From assembly GCA_041494805.1 (NCBI GenBank), contig JBGQBN010000033.1, forward strand, positions 1 to 46,482: 46,482 nt of DNA, in the 5' to 3' direction. The DNA comes from JBGQBN01 sp041494805 (GTDB taxonomy: Bacteria; Acidobacteriota; Terriglobia; Terriglobales; Acidobacteriaceae). The notes beneath the pieces are model-generated. The model was not told where the DNA came from and made no database searches. It was given only the letters and a program-made list of their open reading frames with translations. Positions 8,225 through 17,077 of this stretch are shown one piece after another. Every line of letters begins with the position of its first letter. Positions within the stretch are counted from its first letter, which is position 1. A program made the translations under genes and the position numbers.

Positions 8225-8955
8225 ATGGGCCATTTAGCGAACGAACGTTCGATCATTACCCCGTACCAGCGACACGAACCTGGTGGTCAGCCACCCACGT
8301 CGTATCCTGCCTACCAGTCAAACTTGAAACGTTCTCCATCCAAGCCGCTGCTCTTTCTTCAACATACTCACTCAGAGATCACAGGCCCGGTTTATGGACA
8401 TGGAGACATCAGTGAAACCGACAATGACCTTACTCGCAACACTCGGATGAGCCGCGTGGCGAGCGAATCATCGTAACCGGGCGTGTACTGGACAGCAATG
8501 GCCGGCCGTTGCCACAGACATTGGTTGAGATTTGGCAGGCGAACTCGGCGGGCCGCTATGTCCATCAGAAGGACCAACATCCAGCGCCCCTCGATCCGAA
8601 CTTTACCGGTGCTGGCCGCACGCTAACGGACGAAAACGGTACTTATCGATTTGTGACCATCAAGCCGGGGGCGTATCCCTGGTTCAATCATTACAACGCC
8701 TGGCGCCCGGCACACATTCACTTCTCGATTTTTGGCAGAGCATTTATCACACGTCTGGTCACGCAGATGTATTTTCCGGGGGATCCGCTGTTCGCCTATG
8801 ATCCGATTTACCAGTCCGTCCCAGACAAGAAGGCGCGCCAGCGCATGGTCTCGAAGTTCGATCTGGAAACCACACAGCCGCAGTGGGCGCTTGGCTACAA
8901 GTTCGATATCGTGTTGCGCGGCCCAGAGGCAACACCGTTCGAGAAACTGAAATGA
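8225..8955 (+). pseudogene. pcaH: Protocatechuate 3,4-dioxygenase beta subunit with a one-base frameshift
   Basis: The frame from ATG 8225 (AGGTG just upstream) encodes a normal PcaH N-terminus: KRSPSKPL, HTHSEITGPVYGHGD, then DNDLTRN ending at 8440. It stops at TAA 8474-8476. From 8443 the frame one base earlier continues the family sequence: SDEPRGERIIV, TLVEIWQAN, LDPNFTG, then the iron ligands in YRF, AYPW and RPAHIHF, to a stop at 8953-8955. One base missing at about 8440-8443 restores a protein of about 243 residues, the normal PcaH length. No slippery heptamer for programmed -1 shifting is seen. PcaH with PcaG splits protocatechuate to 3-carboxy-cis,cis-muconate. It is either a sequence error or a recent inactivating deletion. 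The downstream frame overlaps pcaG by ATGA. Confidence 0.85.
8239..8254. promoter_or_regulatory. Palindromic operator site A (pcaH, codons 5-10)
   Basis: GAACGAACGTTCGATC, identical in all 16 bases to the site over the tetR start (35770-35785), with a perfect CGAACGTTCG core. It lies 14 bases inside pcaH, so a bound repressor would block initiation or early elongation. It is one of five copies of the same element in the window. Confidence 0.7.
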
Positions 8956-9527
8956 CCTTGGCTACGACACCTTCGCAAACCGTTGGCCCTTTTTTCTCTT
9001 TCGGCCTGACGACCGACAAGACCTCCATCCGGCGCATTGCAGGTCCAGAGGCCAAAGGCGAGCGCGTCCTGCTGGTGTGCCGCGTGTTCGATGGAGATGG
9101 TGCGCCGGTTCCGGATGCGATGCTCGAGATCTGGCAGGCCGACGCCGCCGGCAAGTACAACCACCCCGACGACCCGCAGGAAAAGACGGCAGATCCAGCG
9201 TGTAGCGGCTTTGGTCGGATGGGCACGTCCGAGCAGGGAAGCTGCGAGTTTGAGACGATCAAGCCGGGCCGTGTGCCGGGCCCAGGGAACGTTCTGCAGG
9301 CGCCCCATCTGAACCTGGCGATATTTGCTAGGGGCATGCTCAAGCAGGTCTATACCCGCATCTATTTCGACGGTGATCCTGCGAATGACCAGGATTCAGT
9401 ACTCGCGCTTGTGCCGAAAGAACGTCGCGAAACCCTGATGGCTCATCCTGAGTCGAGTCGTGCGGGCGGCTGGCGCTTTGATATTCATCTTCAAGGTGAC
9501 AATGAGACGGTGTTCTTCGACGTCTGA
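8952..9527 (+). CDS. pcaG: Protocatechuate 3,4-dioxygenase alpha subunit
   Basis: A 191-residue intradiol-dioxygenase subunit of PcaG type. It opens with TPSQTVGPFF, the typical alpha-subunit N-terminus, and carries AMLEIWQADAAGKY (about 60-73), the FETIKPG turn, and QAPHLNLAIFARG (about 115-127). The alpha subunit lacks the full iron-binding set, as expected, and pairs with PcaH. ATG overlaps the pcaH stop as ATGA, so the two are translationally coupled. An in-frame upstream start inside pcaH is rejected because the residues it adds are not family-like. It is intact, unlike pcaH. Confidence 0.92.
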   Translation: MTLATTPSQTVGPFFSFGLTTDKTSIRRIAGPEAKGERVLLVCRVFDGDGAPVPDAMLEIWQADAAGKYNHPDDPQEKTADPACSGFGRMGTSEQGSCEFETIKPGRVPGPGNVLQAPHLNLAIFARGMLKQVYTRIYFDGDPANDQDSVLALVPKERRETLMAHPESSRAGGWRFDIHLQGDNETVFFDV

Positions 9528-9603
9528 TGCCGCAGTGTGCTTTCCCAAATTCATTGGTTGAGTGTTAATCTCTGGCAATGTCTGGGGCAGGGAAGAGGTC
9601 CGC

Positions 9604-10971
9604 ATGCCTGTGCGACTGATCGAGAGTCTGGCGACGACCGGTGCACTGGCCGAGTTATTTGCGGATGAGTCGGTCCTGCAAGCCATGCTGGACTTCGAAG
9701 TCGCACTCGCACGCGCCGAAGCGCGGGTTGGTGTTGTGCCGCAAGCCGCGGCTGATGCGATCGCGAAGGCCGCGAAAGCCGAGTCCTTCGACGCCGCAAA
9801 GCTCGCTCATGAAACCTTGCGCGCCGGGACGCCGGCGATCCCGGTGGTACGAGCATTGACCGAACGAGTGCGCGCCAGCGACTCCACGGCGGCGGGCTTT
9901 GTTCATTGGGGCGCGACCAGTCAGGACGTGGTGGACACCGCGCTGGTCTTGTTGCTCAAACGCGCGCAGCCTATTTTGGCAACCGACCTGTCGCGTCTGG
10001 ACGCGGCGTTGCTGAGTTTGTCCGAGCGGCACAAGAACACCGTGATGCTGGGGCGGACGCTCATGCAAGCCGCGCCTCCCACCACCTTCGGACTCAAGGC
10101 TGCAGGCTGGTTGGGAGCGATCCGGCGCAGTCGGAAGCGTCTTGAAGCTGGGTTCGAAGAGATAACGCTGGTGCAGTTCGGAGGTGCGGCCGGCACACTG
10201 GCGTCGCTGGGTTCGCAGGGAATTGAGGTCAGCCGCGCGCTGGCGGAAGAACTGGGCCTCGGCTTTCCTGATGCACCCTGGCACACCCATCGTGATCGTC
10301 TGGCGGCTTTCGTCTGTGCTTGCGGCGTGCTGACTGGTTCTCTGGGAAAAATGGCCCGCGACATCAGCTTGCTGATGCAAGGCGAAGTGAGCGAGGCTGC
10401 GGAGCCCGGTGGGCCGGGGCGCGGCGGTTCTTCGACTATGCCACACAAGCGCAACCCCATCGGATGTATGGCGACGATTGCCGCAGCGCATCGGGTGCCA
10501 GGCCACGTGGCCGCTTTTCTTTCCGCGATGGGACAGGAGCACGAGCGTGCGGTGGGCGGCTGGCAATCGGAATGGCCTACCGTCGCCGCAGTGATTCAGG
10601 CCACCGGCCTGGCCGCGGCGTCCATGGCCGAGGTGTCAGAAGGGCTTTCGGTGGACGAAGCTCGCATGCGCGCCAACATCGAGGCCACGGGCGGAGTCAT
10701 CTTCGCCGAGCGCGCCATGATGATCCTGGGAGAGAAGATCGGCCGTGACGTTGCCCACAAGCTGCTCGAAGAGGCTACGCGTCAGAGCGTTACCCAAGGT
10801 CGCCATCTGGTCGAAGTTCTGGGTGAGATGCCAGAAGTTACACGTCACATGGGCCGCGCGACGCTGGCCAAGCTCGAAATTCCTGAAGAATATCTCGGTG
10901 TCGCTGATGCGTTTCGCATGCGCCTGCTGTCTTCTCCACGGCAGAAGGATGCTAAGCACGAAAAGGAATAA
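9604..10971 (+). CDS. pcaB: 3-carboxy-cis,cis-muconate cycloisomerase
   Basis: A 455-residue protein of the fumarase/aspartase superfamily. It begins MPVRLIESLATT and has HWGATSQDVVDTA around residues 101-113 and the superfamily signature GRGGSSTMPHKRNP around 272-285, with catalytic Ser in the GSS loop. PcaB lactonises 3-carboxymuconate to 4-carboxymuconolactone. AGAGG about five bases before the ATG at 9604 decides the start over an in-frame alternative at 9562. It is 76 bases after pcaG and 5 bases before the fused lactonase/decarboxylase gene, so part of one pca operon. The position rules out adenylosuccinate lyase as the main alternative. Confidence 0.92.
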   Translation: MPVRLIESLATTGALAELFADESVLQAMLDFEVALARAEARVGVVPQAAADAIAKAAKAESFDAAKLAHETLRAGTPAIPVVRALTERVRASDSTAAGFVHWGATSQDVVDTALVLLLKRAQPILATDLSRLDAALLSLSERHKNTVMLGRTLMQAAPPTTFGLKAAGWLGAIRRSRKRLEAGFEEITLVQFGGAAGTLASLGSQGIEVSRALAEELGLGFPDAPWHTHRDRLAAFVCACGVLTGSLGKMARDISLLMQGEVSEAAEPGGPGRGGSSTMPHKRNPIGCMATIAAAHRVPGHVAAFLSAMGQEHERAVGGWQSEWPTVAAVIQATGLAAASMAEVSEGLSVDEARMRANIEATGGVIFAERAMMILGEKIGRDVAHKLLEEATRQSVTQGRHLVEVLGEMPEVTRHMGRATLAKLEIPEEYLGVADAFRMRLLSSPRQKDAKHEKE

Positions 10972-10976
10972 GAACC

Positions 10977-12161
10977 ATGCCGTTCGTGACTGTTGACAAC
11001 ACGCGCTTGTTCTACCGTCTCGAGGGTAAGGCCGACCGGCCGGTGCTGGTCTTGTCACACTCGATCGGCGCCGACCATGGAATGTGGGCCCAGCAAGCAG
11101 GCGATCTCCTGCCGCATTTTCAGGTCTTGCGCTACGACACCCGCGGCCACGGTGCGTCCGACGCACCCAAGGGCGAGTATTCGATTGAGCGATTAGGGCA
11201 CGATGTAATTGGCTTGGCCGACGCGCTGAAGATTCCGAAATTCGCGTTTTGCGGGCTTTCGCTGGGTGGTGCGATTGGACAGTGGCTCGGTCTCCATGCA
11301 TCGGATCACCTGATCGGATTGGTTCTTGCCAACACGTCTCCTCAGTTTGGACCACGGGCTAACTGGGAGACGCGCATGCGCGCGGTACTCGACGGGGGGA
11401 TGGCGGCGATCGTCGACATGGCGATGCAGCGGTTCTTCTCGCCCGAGGCGCTGGCGCGAGGCGATGTTTACGCGACGGCGGTGAAATCGGTGTTGCTGGG
11501 AACCGATCCCGTGGGCTACGCAGGCTGCTGTGCGGCCCTGCGAGACGTTGACTTCACCGGGAAGTTGCGAAAGATTCGGGTTCCGACACTGGTGATCGTC
11601 GGCGAGCGCGACGTCTCGACTCCCTGGGCTGGACACGGAGAAATACTGGCCCGCGAGATTCCGGGTGCCCGTGCGATACATTTGCCGGCAGCCCATCTTT
11701 CCAACCTCGAACGCCCACGATCATTCACCATGGCGCTGCTGGAGTTTCTTCAACCGGCGCCGGATTCCTTTGTCGATCCGTTGGAGGAAGGATTCGCCAT
11801 ACGGCGCGCCGTGCTGGGCGATGCCCACGCGGATCGCGCCAACGCCACAGCCAATGAGCTGACTCGCGACTTTCAGGCTTTGATCACGCGATACGCCTGG
11901 GGGACGATCTGGGCACGGCCTGGTCTGAACCGGCGGACACGGCGTCTGCTTGCACTCGCCATCGCAGCTTCGCTCGGGCGTTGGGAAGAGTTTGGCCTGC
12001 ACGTGCGAACCGGTTTGATGCATGAACTGGAACCGTGCGATCTGAAGGAAGTGCTGCTGCAGACTGCAATCTATGCTGGAGTGCCCGCCGCCAACACCGG
12101 ATTCCACATGGCCAACGAGGAGATCGAGAAAGCTCGCGAATCAGGAGGCGGGGGCAGCTGA
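10977..12161 (+). CDS. pcaL: Fused 3-oxoadipate enol-lactonase / 4-carboxymuconolactone decarboxylase
   Basis: A 394-residue two-domain protein. Residues 1-255 form an alpha/beta hydrolase (PcaD type) with nucleophile Ser95 in GLSLGG, an acid in VGERDVSTPW, and a His in PAAHLSNLERP. Residues about 262-390 form a CMD domain (PcaC type) starting GFAIRRAVLGDAH and including EFGLHVRTGL and QTAIYAGVPAAN. Such PcaL fusions are known in actinomycetes and others. It carries out the two steps from 4-carboxymuconolactone to 3-oxoadipate. It lies 5 bases after pcaB, and its TGA shares one base with the next ATG. Confidence 0.93.
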   Translation: MPFVTVDNTRLFYRLEGKADRPVLVLSHSIGADHGMWAQQAGDLLPHFQVLRYDTRGHGASDAPKGEYSIERLGHDVIGLADALKIPKFAFCGLSLGGAIGQWLGLHASDHLIGLVLANTSPQFGPRANWETRMRAVLDGGMAAIVDMAMQRFFSPEALARGDVYATAVKSVLLGTDPVGYAGCCAALRDVDFTGKLRKIRVPTLVIVGERDVSTPWAGHGEILAREIPGARAIHLPAAHLSNLERPRSFTMALLEFLQPAPDSFVDPLEEGFAIRRAVLGDAHADRANATANELTRDFQALITRYAWGTIWARPGLNRRTRRLLALAIAASLGRWEEFGLHVRTGLMHELEPCDLKEVLLQTAIYAGVPAANTGFHMANEEIEKARESGGGGS

Positions 12162-14308
12162 TGAGAGGGGCACGGATTTCCATCTGCGTGGCAGTTTTTA
12201 CTCTATTGTGCGGAGGCTGCCGTACGCCCAGTTCGCCCACCACCGGTACCAAGCCTGGTGCGCCTGCGAAACCGGCCGATGTAAACGCTGGCCGCATTAT
12301 CAACGCCGATCAGGAGCCTGGAAACTGGCTGACCCATGGACGCACCTACAGTGAGCAGCGCTTCAGCCCACTCAAGCAGATAGACGACAAGAATGTGAGT
12401 CAGCTTGGACTGTCGTGGTACTACGACTTGGACACAAATCGGGGCCAGGAAGCCACACCCATCGTGGTGGATGGTGTGATGTACTTCACGACCGCGTGGA
12501 GCAAAGTAATAGCGCTCAATGCCGCAACTGGCGCATTGCTGTGGAAGTACGATCCCGAAGTGCCACCGGAGTGGGCGGTGAATGCCTGTTGTGACGTGGT
12601 CAATCGCGGTGTAGCGGTTTGGGAGGGCAAGGTTTTTTTCGGCACCTTGGATGGGCGGCTGGTGGCGATTGATGCCGCGACTGGAAAGCGGGCGTGGGAA
12701 AAGCTGACCATCGATCCCAGCTTTCGTTACACGATTACCGGCGCGCCCCGGGTGGTGAAGGGCAAAGTGATGATCGGCAACGGTGGCGCGGAGATGAGCG
12801 TGCGTGGCTACGTCTCAGCCTACGATGCGAACACCGGCAACATGGTCTGGCGCTTCTACACCGTGCCGGGCGATCCTTCGCAACCGTTCGAAAGTCCAAT
12901 CCTGGAAAAGGCGGCGAAGACCTGGACGGGCGAGTGGTGGAAGTTCGGCGGAGGCGGGACGGTTTGGGATTCCATCGTCTACGACCCCGAGCTCGATCTG
13001 CTGTACATCGGCGTGGGCAACGGTGCGCCCTGGAACTGGCGGATTCGCAGTCCGAAGGGTGGCGACAATCTGTTTGTGTCCTCCATCGTCGCGCTCAAGC
13101 CTGATACCGGAGAGTATGTCTGGCACTATCAGGAGAGTCCGGCTGAGATGTGGGATTTCACCGCCGCCCAGCAGATCACTCTGGCTGATCTTTCGATCGA
13201 CGGCCAGGTCCGCAAGGCACTGGTGCATGCGCCGAAAAATGGTTTTTTCTACGTGCTTGACCGTATCAACGGCGCACTGATCTCCGCGAAACCGTACACC
13301 TACGTGAATTGGGCCAGCGGCGTGGACATGAAGACCGGGCGGCCCATTGAAACCAACATCGCACGCTATTCCGGCGACGACCCCGCTCCCGTCGTCCCCG
13401 GGCCGCTGGGCGCACATAGCTGGCAGCCCATGTCTTACAGTCCGCTCACCGGCTTGACCTACATTCCGGTAAACGATGTTGGCTTTAAGTACAAATCGCC
13501 CGAACACTTTCAGTTCAGCAAGCTGGCGGCGAATTACGGTGTCGATGTTGTCGCCGCTGGCATGCCACAGGATCCGAAAATCAAGAAGGCAATTCTGGAT
13601 ACCGTCAAGGGCCAGCTGGTTGCCTGGGATACGGTCCAGCAGAAACAAGCTTGGGCAGTAGAACGGCCTGGCCCCTGGAACGGTGGGGTGCTTTCTACAG
13701 CGGGAAATCTCGTGTTTGAAGGCACAGCAGCGGGCAACTTTGAGGTTTATCGCGCCGACAACGGTGGAAGGCTGTGGTCGTTCGCGGCGCAGACCGGTGT
13801 GATGGCGGGCCCGGTCACCTACGCCGTGAATGGTGAGCAATACGTGGCAGTGCTGGCCGGTTGGGGTGGAGTATTTCCGCTCGCCACCGGCGAGGTCTCA
13901 TTCAAGTCCGGACATGTGCGAAATATCAGTCGAATGCTGGTTTTCAAGCTGGGGGGAAAAGCAACCTTGCCGCCGCTGCCAGAGGTTGAGGCGCAGGTAC
14001 TGAATCCTCCACCTTCTAGAGCCAGCGCGGCCACCATCCACCGGGGTGAACAGGTGTATCAGCGCTACTGCGGCGCGTGTCATGGCGACGTAGCGGTCAG
14101 CGGCGGTGTGCTGCCTGACCTGCGTTACTCGAGTGCCCTCGCCAGCGATCAGTGGTTCTATATCGTGCTCGGTGGCATGCTGCGGTCGGACGGAATGGTC
14201 TCATTTTCCAAAGAACTTTCCCACGAGGATGCCGCAGCCGTCCGCGCCTACGTGATTGTCCGCGCGAATCAGACGCTGGCGGAATCCAAGAGTTCCGCCC
14301 GCAAGTGA
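12161..14308 (+). CDS. PQQ-dependent dehydrogenase with C-terminal cytochrome c domain (quinohemoprotein), exported
   Basis: A 715-residue protein. Residues 1-20 are a signal with a lipobox-like end LLCGGC, so the mature protein may be anchored at Cys20 in the periplasm. The eight-bladed PQQ propeller runs from about 45 to 600, with LTHGRTYSEQRFSPL near its start and the vicinal-cysteine motif NACCDVVNRG near 142-143 that contacts PQQ. A cytochrome c domain follows with CGACH at 637-641. Family members oxidise alcohols or aldehydes and pass electrons to heme. It is translationally coupled to pcaL (TGATG), which suggests an aromatic or lignin-derived alcohol as substrate. An in-frame upstream start is rejected because it removes the signal. 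Confidence 0.88.
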   Translation: MRGARISICVAVFTLLCGGCRTPSSPTTGTKPGAPAKPADVNAGRIINADQEPGNWLTHGRTYSEQRFSPLKQIDDKNVSQLGLSWYYDLDTNRGQEATPIVVDGVMYFTTAWSKVIALNAATGALLWKYDPEVPPEWAVNACCDVVNRGVAVWEGKVFFGTLDGRLVAIDAATGKRAWEKLTIDPSFRYTITGAPRVVKGKVMIGNGGAEMSVRGYVSAYDANTGNMVWRFYTVPGDPSQPFESPILEKAAKTWTGEWWKFGGGGTVWDSIVYDPELDLLYIGVGNGAPWNWRIRSPKGGDNLFVSSIVALKPDTGEYVWHYQESPAEMWDFTAAQQITLADLSIDGQVRKALVHAPKNGFFYVLDRINGALISAKPYTYVNWASGVDMKTGRPIETNIARYSGDDPAPVVPGPLGAHSWQPMSYSPLTGLTYIPVNDVGFKYKSPEHFQFSKLAANYGVDVVAAGMPQDPKIKKAILDTVKGQLVAWDTVQQKQAWAVERPGPWNGGVLSTAGNLVFEGTAAGNFEVYRADNGGRLWSFAAQTGVMAGPVTYAVNGEQYVAVLAGWGGVFPLATGEVSFKSGHVRNISRMLVFKLGGKATLPPLPEVEAQVLNPPPSRASAATIHRGEQVYQRYCGACHGDVAVSGGVLPDLRYSSALASDQWFYIVLGGMLRSDGMVSFSKELSHEDAAAVRAYVIVRANQTLAESKSSARK

Positions 14309-14362
14309 AGCAGGGAAGGGCAGTAAGCGAGAGCTACGCTAACCCAGCAGCCAGCCTCCGCT

Positions 14363-15382
14363 TCACAACCTCTTGCTCTGTCCCAACTCGTGTTCGATGA
14401 GTCTGCGAGCGTGAACGCCGCCGGCGTCGATTTTCAGATTGAGCAGGCCGCGGTCCGGACGGCGCAGCATGTTCTCCTGTTGGGCTTCAAGAATCTCCAG
14501 GTCTTCAGCAAAGACGGCTGCCTGACCATCTCGGATGCGGAACGTCAGACCACGATCATCCGTTTGGAAGTTGCGCGCCATCCCCCAGTGATACCAGGTC
14601 GAGGTCTCGGTCTCCGGTGTCATCAGGTCCACCACAATACCGGTCACGCCCTTCGAGCGGTCTCCCTGCGGAGCGCCCGTCCCGGCCAGGGCCACGCCCA
14701 CATCGATCATGACATTCGACGGCAGGGAAAAACGGCAGATCTGCCAGCGATCGCACTTTTCCTGCGATTTGAGATTGGCCGCCCAAAATGGCGGCGGATC
14801 GATGTTGTACATCCACCGCGTGACCGTCACTGAGGCTTCGTCCGACGCGACCTTGATCGGAGCTTCGAGGATTTCGTGTTGGCCGATACTGGAAGGATGG
14901 ACGAACGTTTCGTGCGACAGGTCCATCAAATTGTCTACCAGGAGTTGGTAATTGCATTTAACGTAGTACGTACTACCCTCGAAGATCCAGTCCGGGTCCG
15001 AGCACCAATGCAGGTCTGGAATCTTTTGAGCGTCCGCTTGATTCGGATCTCCGATCCACACCCAGACGAAGCGGTGCTTCTCGGCCACGGGATACGTCCG
15101 CAGATTGGTGTCTTTGTGAATGCCCTGCTGGCCTGGCATCCAGACGCATTGACCCATTTCGTTGAACTTGAGTCCGTGGTACTTGCACACTAACTGATCC
15201 CCCTGGAGAAATCCCTTGGAAAGCGGGAGTAGGCGGTGGGGACAGCAGTCCTCAAAGGCGGACAAGGCGCCACTGGTCTGGCGATACAGGACGATGGGCT
15301 CGCCACACACGGTTCGTCCGAATGGCACTCGCTTGATTTCGTGGTCCCACGCGACGGCGTACCAATAGTTTTTCAGAAACAT
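14363..15382 (-). CDS. vanA: Vanillate O-demethylase oxygenase subunit-like Rieske protein
   Basis: A 339-residue Rieske non-heme iron oxygenase. The [2Fe-2S] ligands are Cys47/His49 (CCPHR) and Cys66/His69 (CKYHG). The mononuclear iron site is in DNLMDLSHETFVH with His157 and His162, and Asp154 or Asp150 nearby. MFLKNYWYAVAW, PETETSTWYHWGMARNF and KIDAGG near the end follow VanA closely. VanA with a reductase (VanB) converts vanillate to protocatechuate and formaldehyde. No VanB-like reductase is in the window, so electrons must come from elsewhere. It is the last gene of a three-gene minus-strand set, 24 bases after the methyltransferase gene. Other methoxy-aromatic acids remain possible substrates. 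Confidence 0.85.
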   Translation of the reverse strand: MFLKNYWYAVAWDHEIKRVPFGRTVCGEPIVLYRQTSGALSAFEDCCPHRLLPLSKGFLQGDQLVCKYHGLKFNEMGQCVWMPGQQGIHKDTNLRTYPVAEKHRFVWVWIGDPNQADAQKIPDLHWCSDPDWIFEGSTYYVKCNYQLLVDNLMDLSHETFVHPSSIGQHEILEAPIKVASDEASVTVTRWMYNIDPPPFWAANLKSQEKCDRWQICRFSLPSNVMIDVGVALAGTGAPQGDRSKGVTGIVVDLMTPETETSTWYHWGMARNFQTDDRGLTFRIRDGQAAVFAEDLEILEAQQENMLRRPDRGLLNLKIDAGGVHARRLIEHELGQSKRL

Positions 15383-15406
15383 CGAGTTAACCTCGGGATC
15401 GTCCCT

Positions 15407-17053
15407 CTAGACACCGGCTGGATTGGTGAAAAAGTTAAGGCTGACGGTAGCCAACTCCGAAGGCGGAAACTTGCACTGAAAGCGGTCGTCTGCGCGCAGC
15501 CCGGCTTCGCGCGCGGAATCCAGGAATATCGGCAACTCAACCAGGTATTGATCGGAGTAGCCGTGAGTTCCATCGTATCCCACGGCAGGCGTTCTCTCCA
15601 GATTGGCCGTGGTGAGTTCCGGAGGCAGGGTGTGAAGTTCCAGCACGAGGAGACCGAAGCGGCCGACGTAGGGGGCCCAACGACGCAGATGGCGAACCAG
15701 GTTCTCTTCCAATTCGTCGGGAGCAATTTCTTCCCCAAGGTGAGAAAAAGAGCCACTGGACCTGCCAATGCGGCCTCCTTTCACGTAATTGATGGGCGGC
15801 GAATACGGGCGATTGTGGTCGAGGAAGGATCGGACATGAAGCAAGTCGTGAATGTCGAGGCCAAGCTCTTCAAGATCGCCAGCCAACTGGGCAGGGCGAT
15901 TAATATCGCCTCCGATCACATGGTATGTGGGACAGGTCTTGCGGAGCGTCTGCTTGGCCACGCGGCGGGCGACTTTGTTGAAATCGACGCCCACGAGTAT
16001 CAGCGGGTGCTTATCGAGTGCAGCGCCGCGGGCGGTCCGGCTCTTTACAACGGCATACAGGTGTTCCAGAAATGTGCCATCGCCGCAGCCCATATCGCAA
16101 ATGCCCTGGGGTTGGCGGTCGAGCGGACGGTTGAAGATCTCTGCGATGATCTCGTCCACTTTCTTGAAATAGGTTTTATGCGCGCCGCCGCTCCCCCAGA
16201 CGTTCATGCCACGGTTGACCAGCAATTCGACTCCGCTGTCATCCACGCGTGGGATGCGTGGGTTTCCAAAGAGCAGCGTGCTGACGACGTTCATGAGCGG
16301 AAGATAGGAGACCGTCACTCCATACGACGTAGCGATCTGTGCTGCGTAAAGACCACACGCAGTCAGCCGCACTTTGTTCTGCTCGCGCGCGACCCAACCC
16401 TGGGTGGCGAGGAGATCGAATATGCACGCCAGGCTCGACTGATTCCCAGCGATGTCCCCAGGGCTTGCTGGACCTTGCTCGAGCTGGGCCAGCACTCCTC
16501 CGCGAGCCAGTGCCACCATGGCAGGCGCGAGGAGCATGCCGTCCAAGTGCCCGCGAATTTGCTCATGCACTCTCGCCGTGATCGGATCCTCTGCGGGGCC
16601 GATGCCCCAGTGCTCCTGGACCCGGTAAACGAGCGCTTGGAGGGAAGGGAGGACAGGCGCATCAGAGCTGCCGAAAAGGAAATCCTCCAGAAAGATAGCT
16701 TTGGAGATAAAAGAAATTACTTCTCCGTAAAGGGGAAGCGCCCGCTTGAGGGCGATCATTCCTTCGGTGGTCAGCGCATAGTATGGCGAACGTCCGTTGT
16801 CTTCCACCCGCTGTTTCAGCCAGCCGCAAGAGGACAGAAGGCGCAGGGCGACGCGCAAATAACCGCGGTTCCCGCGAGTCCGGTCCACAACCTGATCGAG
16901 TCCTACCCACGTGGAGGGACTGCCGAAGAGGTCGAACACTTTCCGATCCCACAAGGCTTTGGTGGTGGGGGCCAGCACGATCCCCGAAAGATGACCAAAC
17001 ATCGAAGCTCGTACGCCCGCTTTTTTGTCCTGCACTGTCGGTCCGCCACCCAT
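15407..17053 (-). CDS. SAM methyltransferase related to AprA/SxtA-type polyketide-starter methyltransferases
   Basis: A 548-residue protein. The N-terminal half (about 1-270) holds two winged-helix-like regions, LALARGGVLAQLEQG being in the second. The Rossmann methyltransferase domain starts with motif I CDMGCGDGTFLEHLY (about 319-333), then PLILVGVDFN, GGDINRP and LHVRSFLDHNRPY. The last element and the overall order resemble the iron-dependent methyltransferase domains of AprA and SxtA that methylate malonyl units on polyketide synthases. Here it is free-standing, between a MetE-like gene and vanA, with 24-base gaps on both sides. No carrier protein or polyketide synthase is nearby. The substrate is unknown; a small-acid thioester or a catabolic methyl acceptor are both conceivable. 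Confidence 0.72.
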   Translation of the reverse strand: MGGGPTVQDKKAGVRASMFGHLSGIVLAPTTKALWDRKVFDLFGSPSTWVGLDQVVDRTRGNRGYLRVALRLLSSCGWLKQRVEDNGRSPYYALTTEGMIALKRALPLYGEVISFISKAIFLEDFLFGSSDAPVLPSLQALVYRVQEHWGIGPAEDPITARVHEQIRGHLDGMLLAPAMVALARGGVLAQLEQGPASPGDIAGNQSSLACIFDLLATQGWVAREQNKVRLTACGLYAAQIATSYGVTVSYLPLMNVVSTLLFGNPRIPRVDDSGVELLVNRGMNVWGSGGAHKTYFKKVDEIIAEIFNRPLDRQPQGICDMGCGDGTFLEHLYAVVKSRTARGAALDKHPLILVGVDFNKVARRVAKQTLRKTCPTYHVIGGDINRPAQLAGDLEELGLDIHDLLHVRSFLDHNRPYSPPINYVKGGRIGRSSGSFSHLGEEIAPDELEENLVRHLRRWAPYVGRFGLLVLELHTLPPELTTANLERTPAVGYDGTHGYSDQYLVELPIFLDSAREAGLRADDRFQCKFPPSELATVSLNFFTNPAGV

Positions 17054-17077
17054 GGAAATCGTCAGATCCTCAGTTCT

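Noticed and set aside
8440..8476. Programmed ribosomal frameshift in pcaH
   Set aside because: No slippery heptamer of the X XXY YYZ type and no obvious downstream structure; a missing base is simpler.
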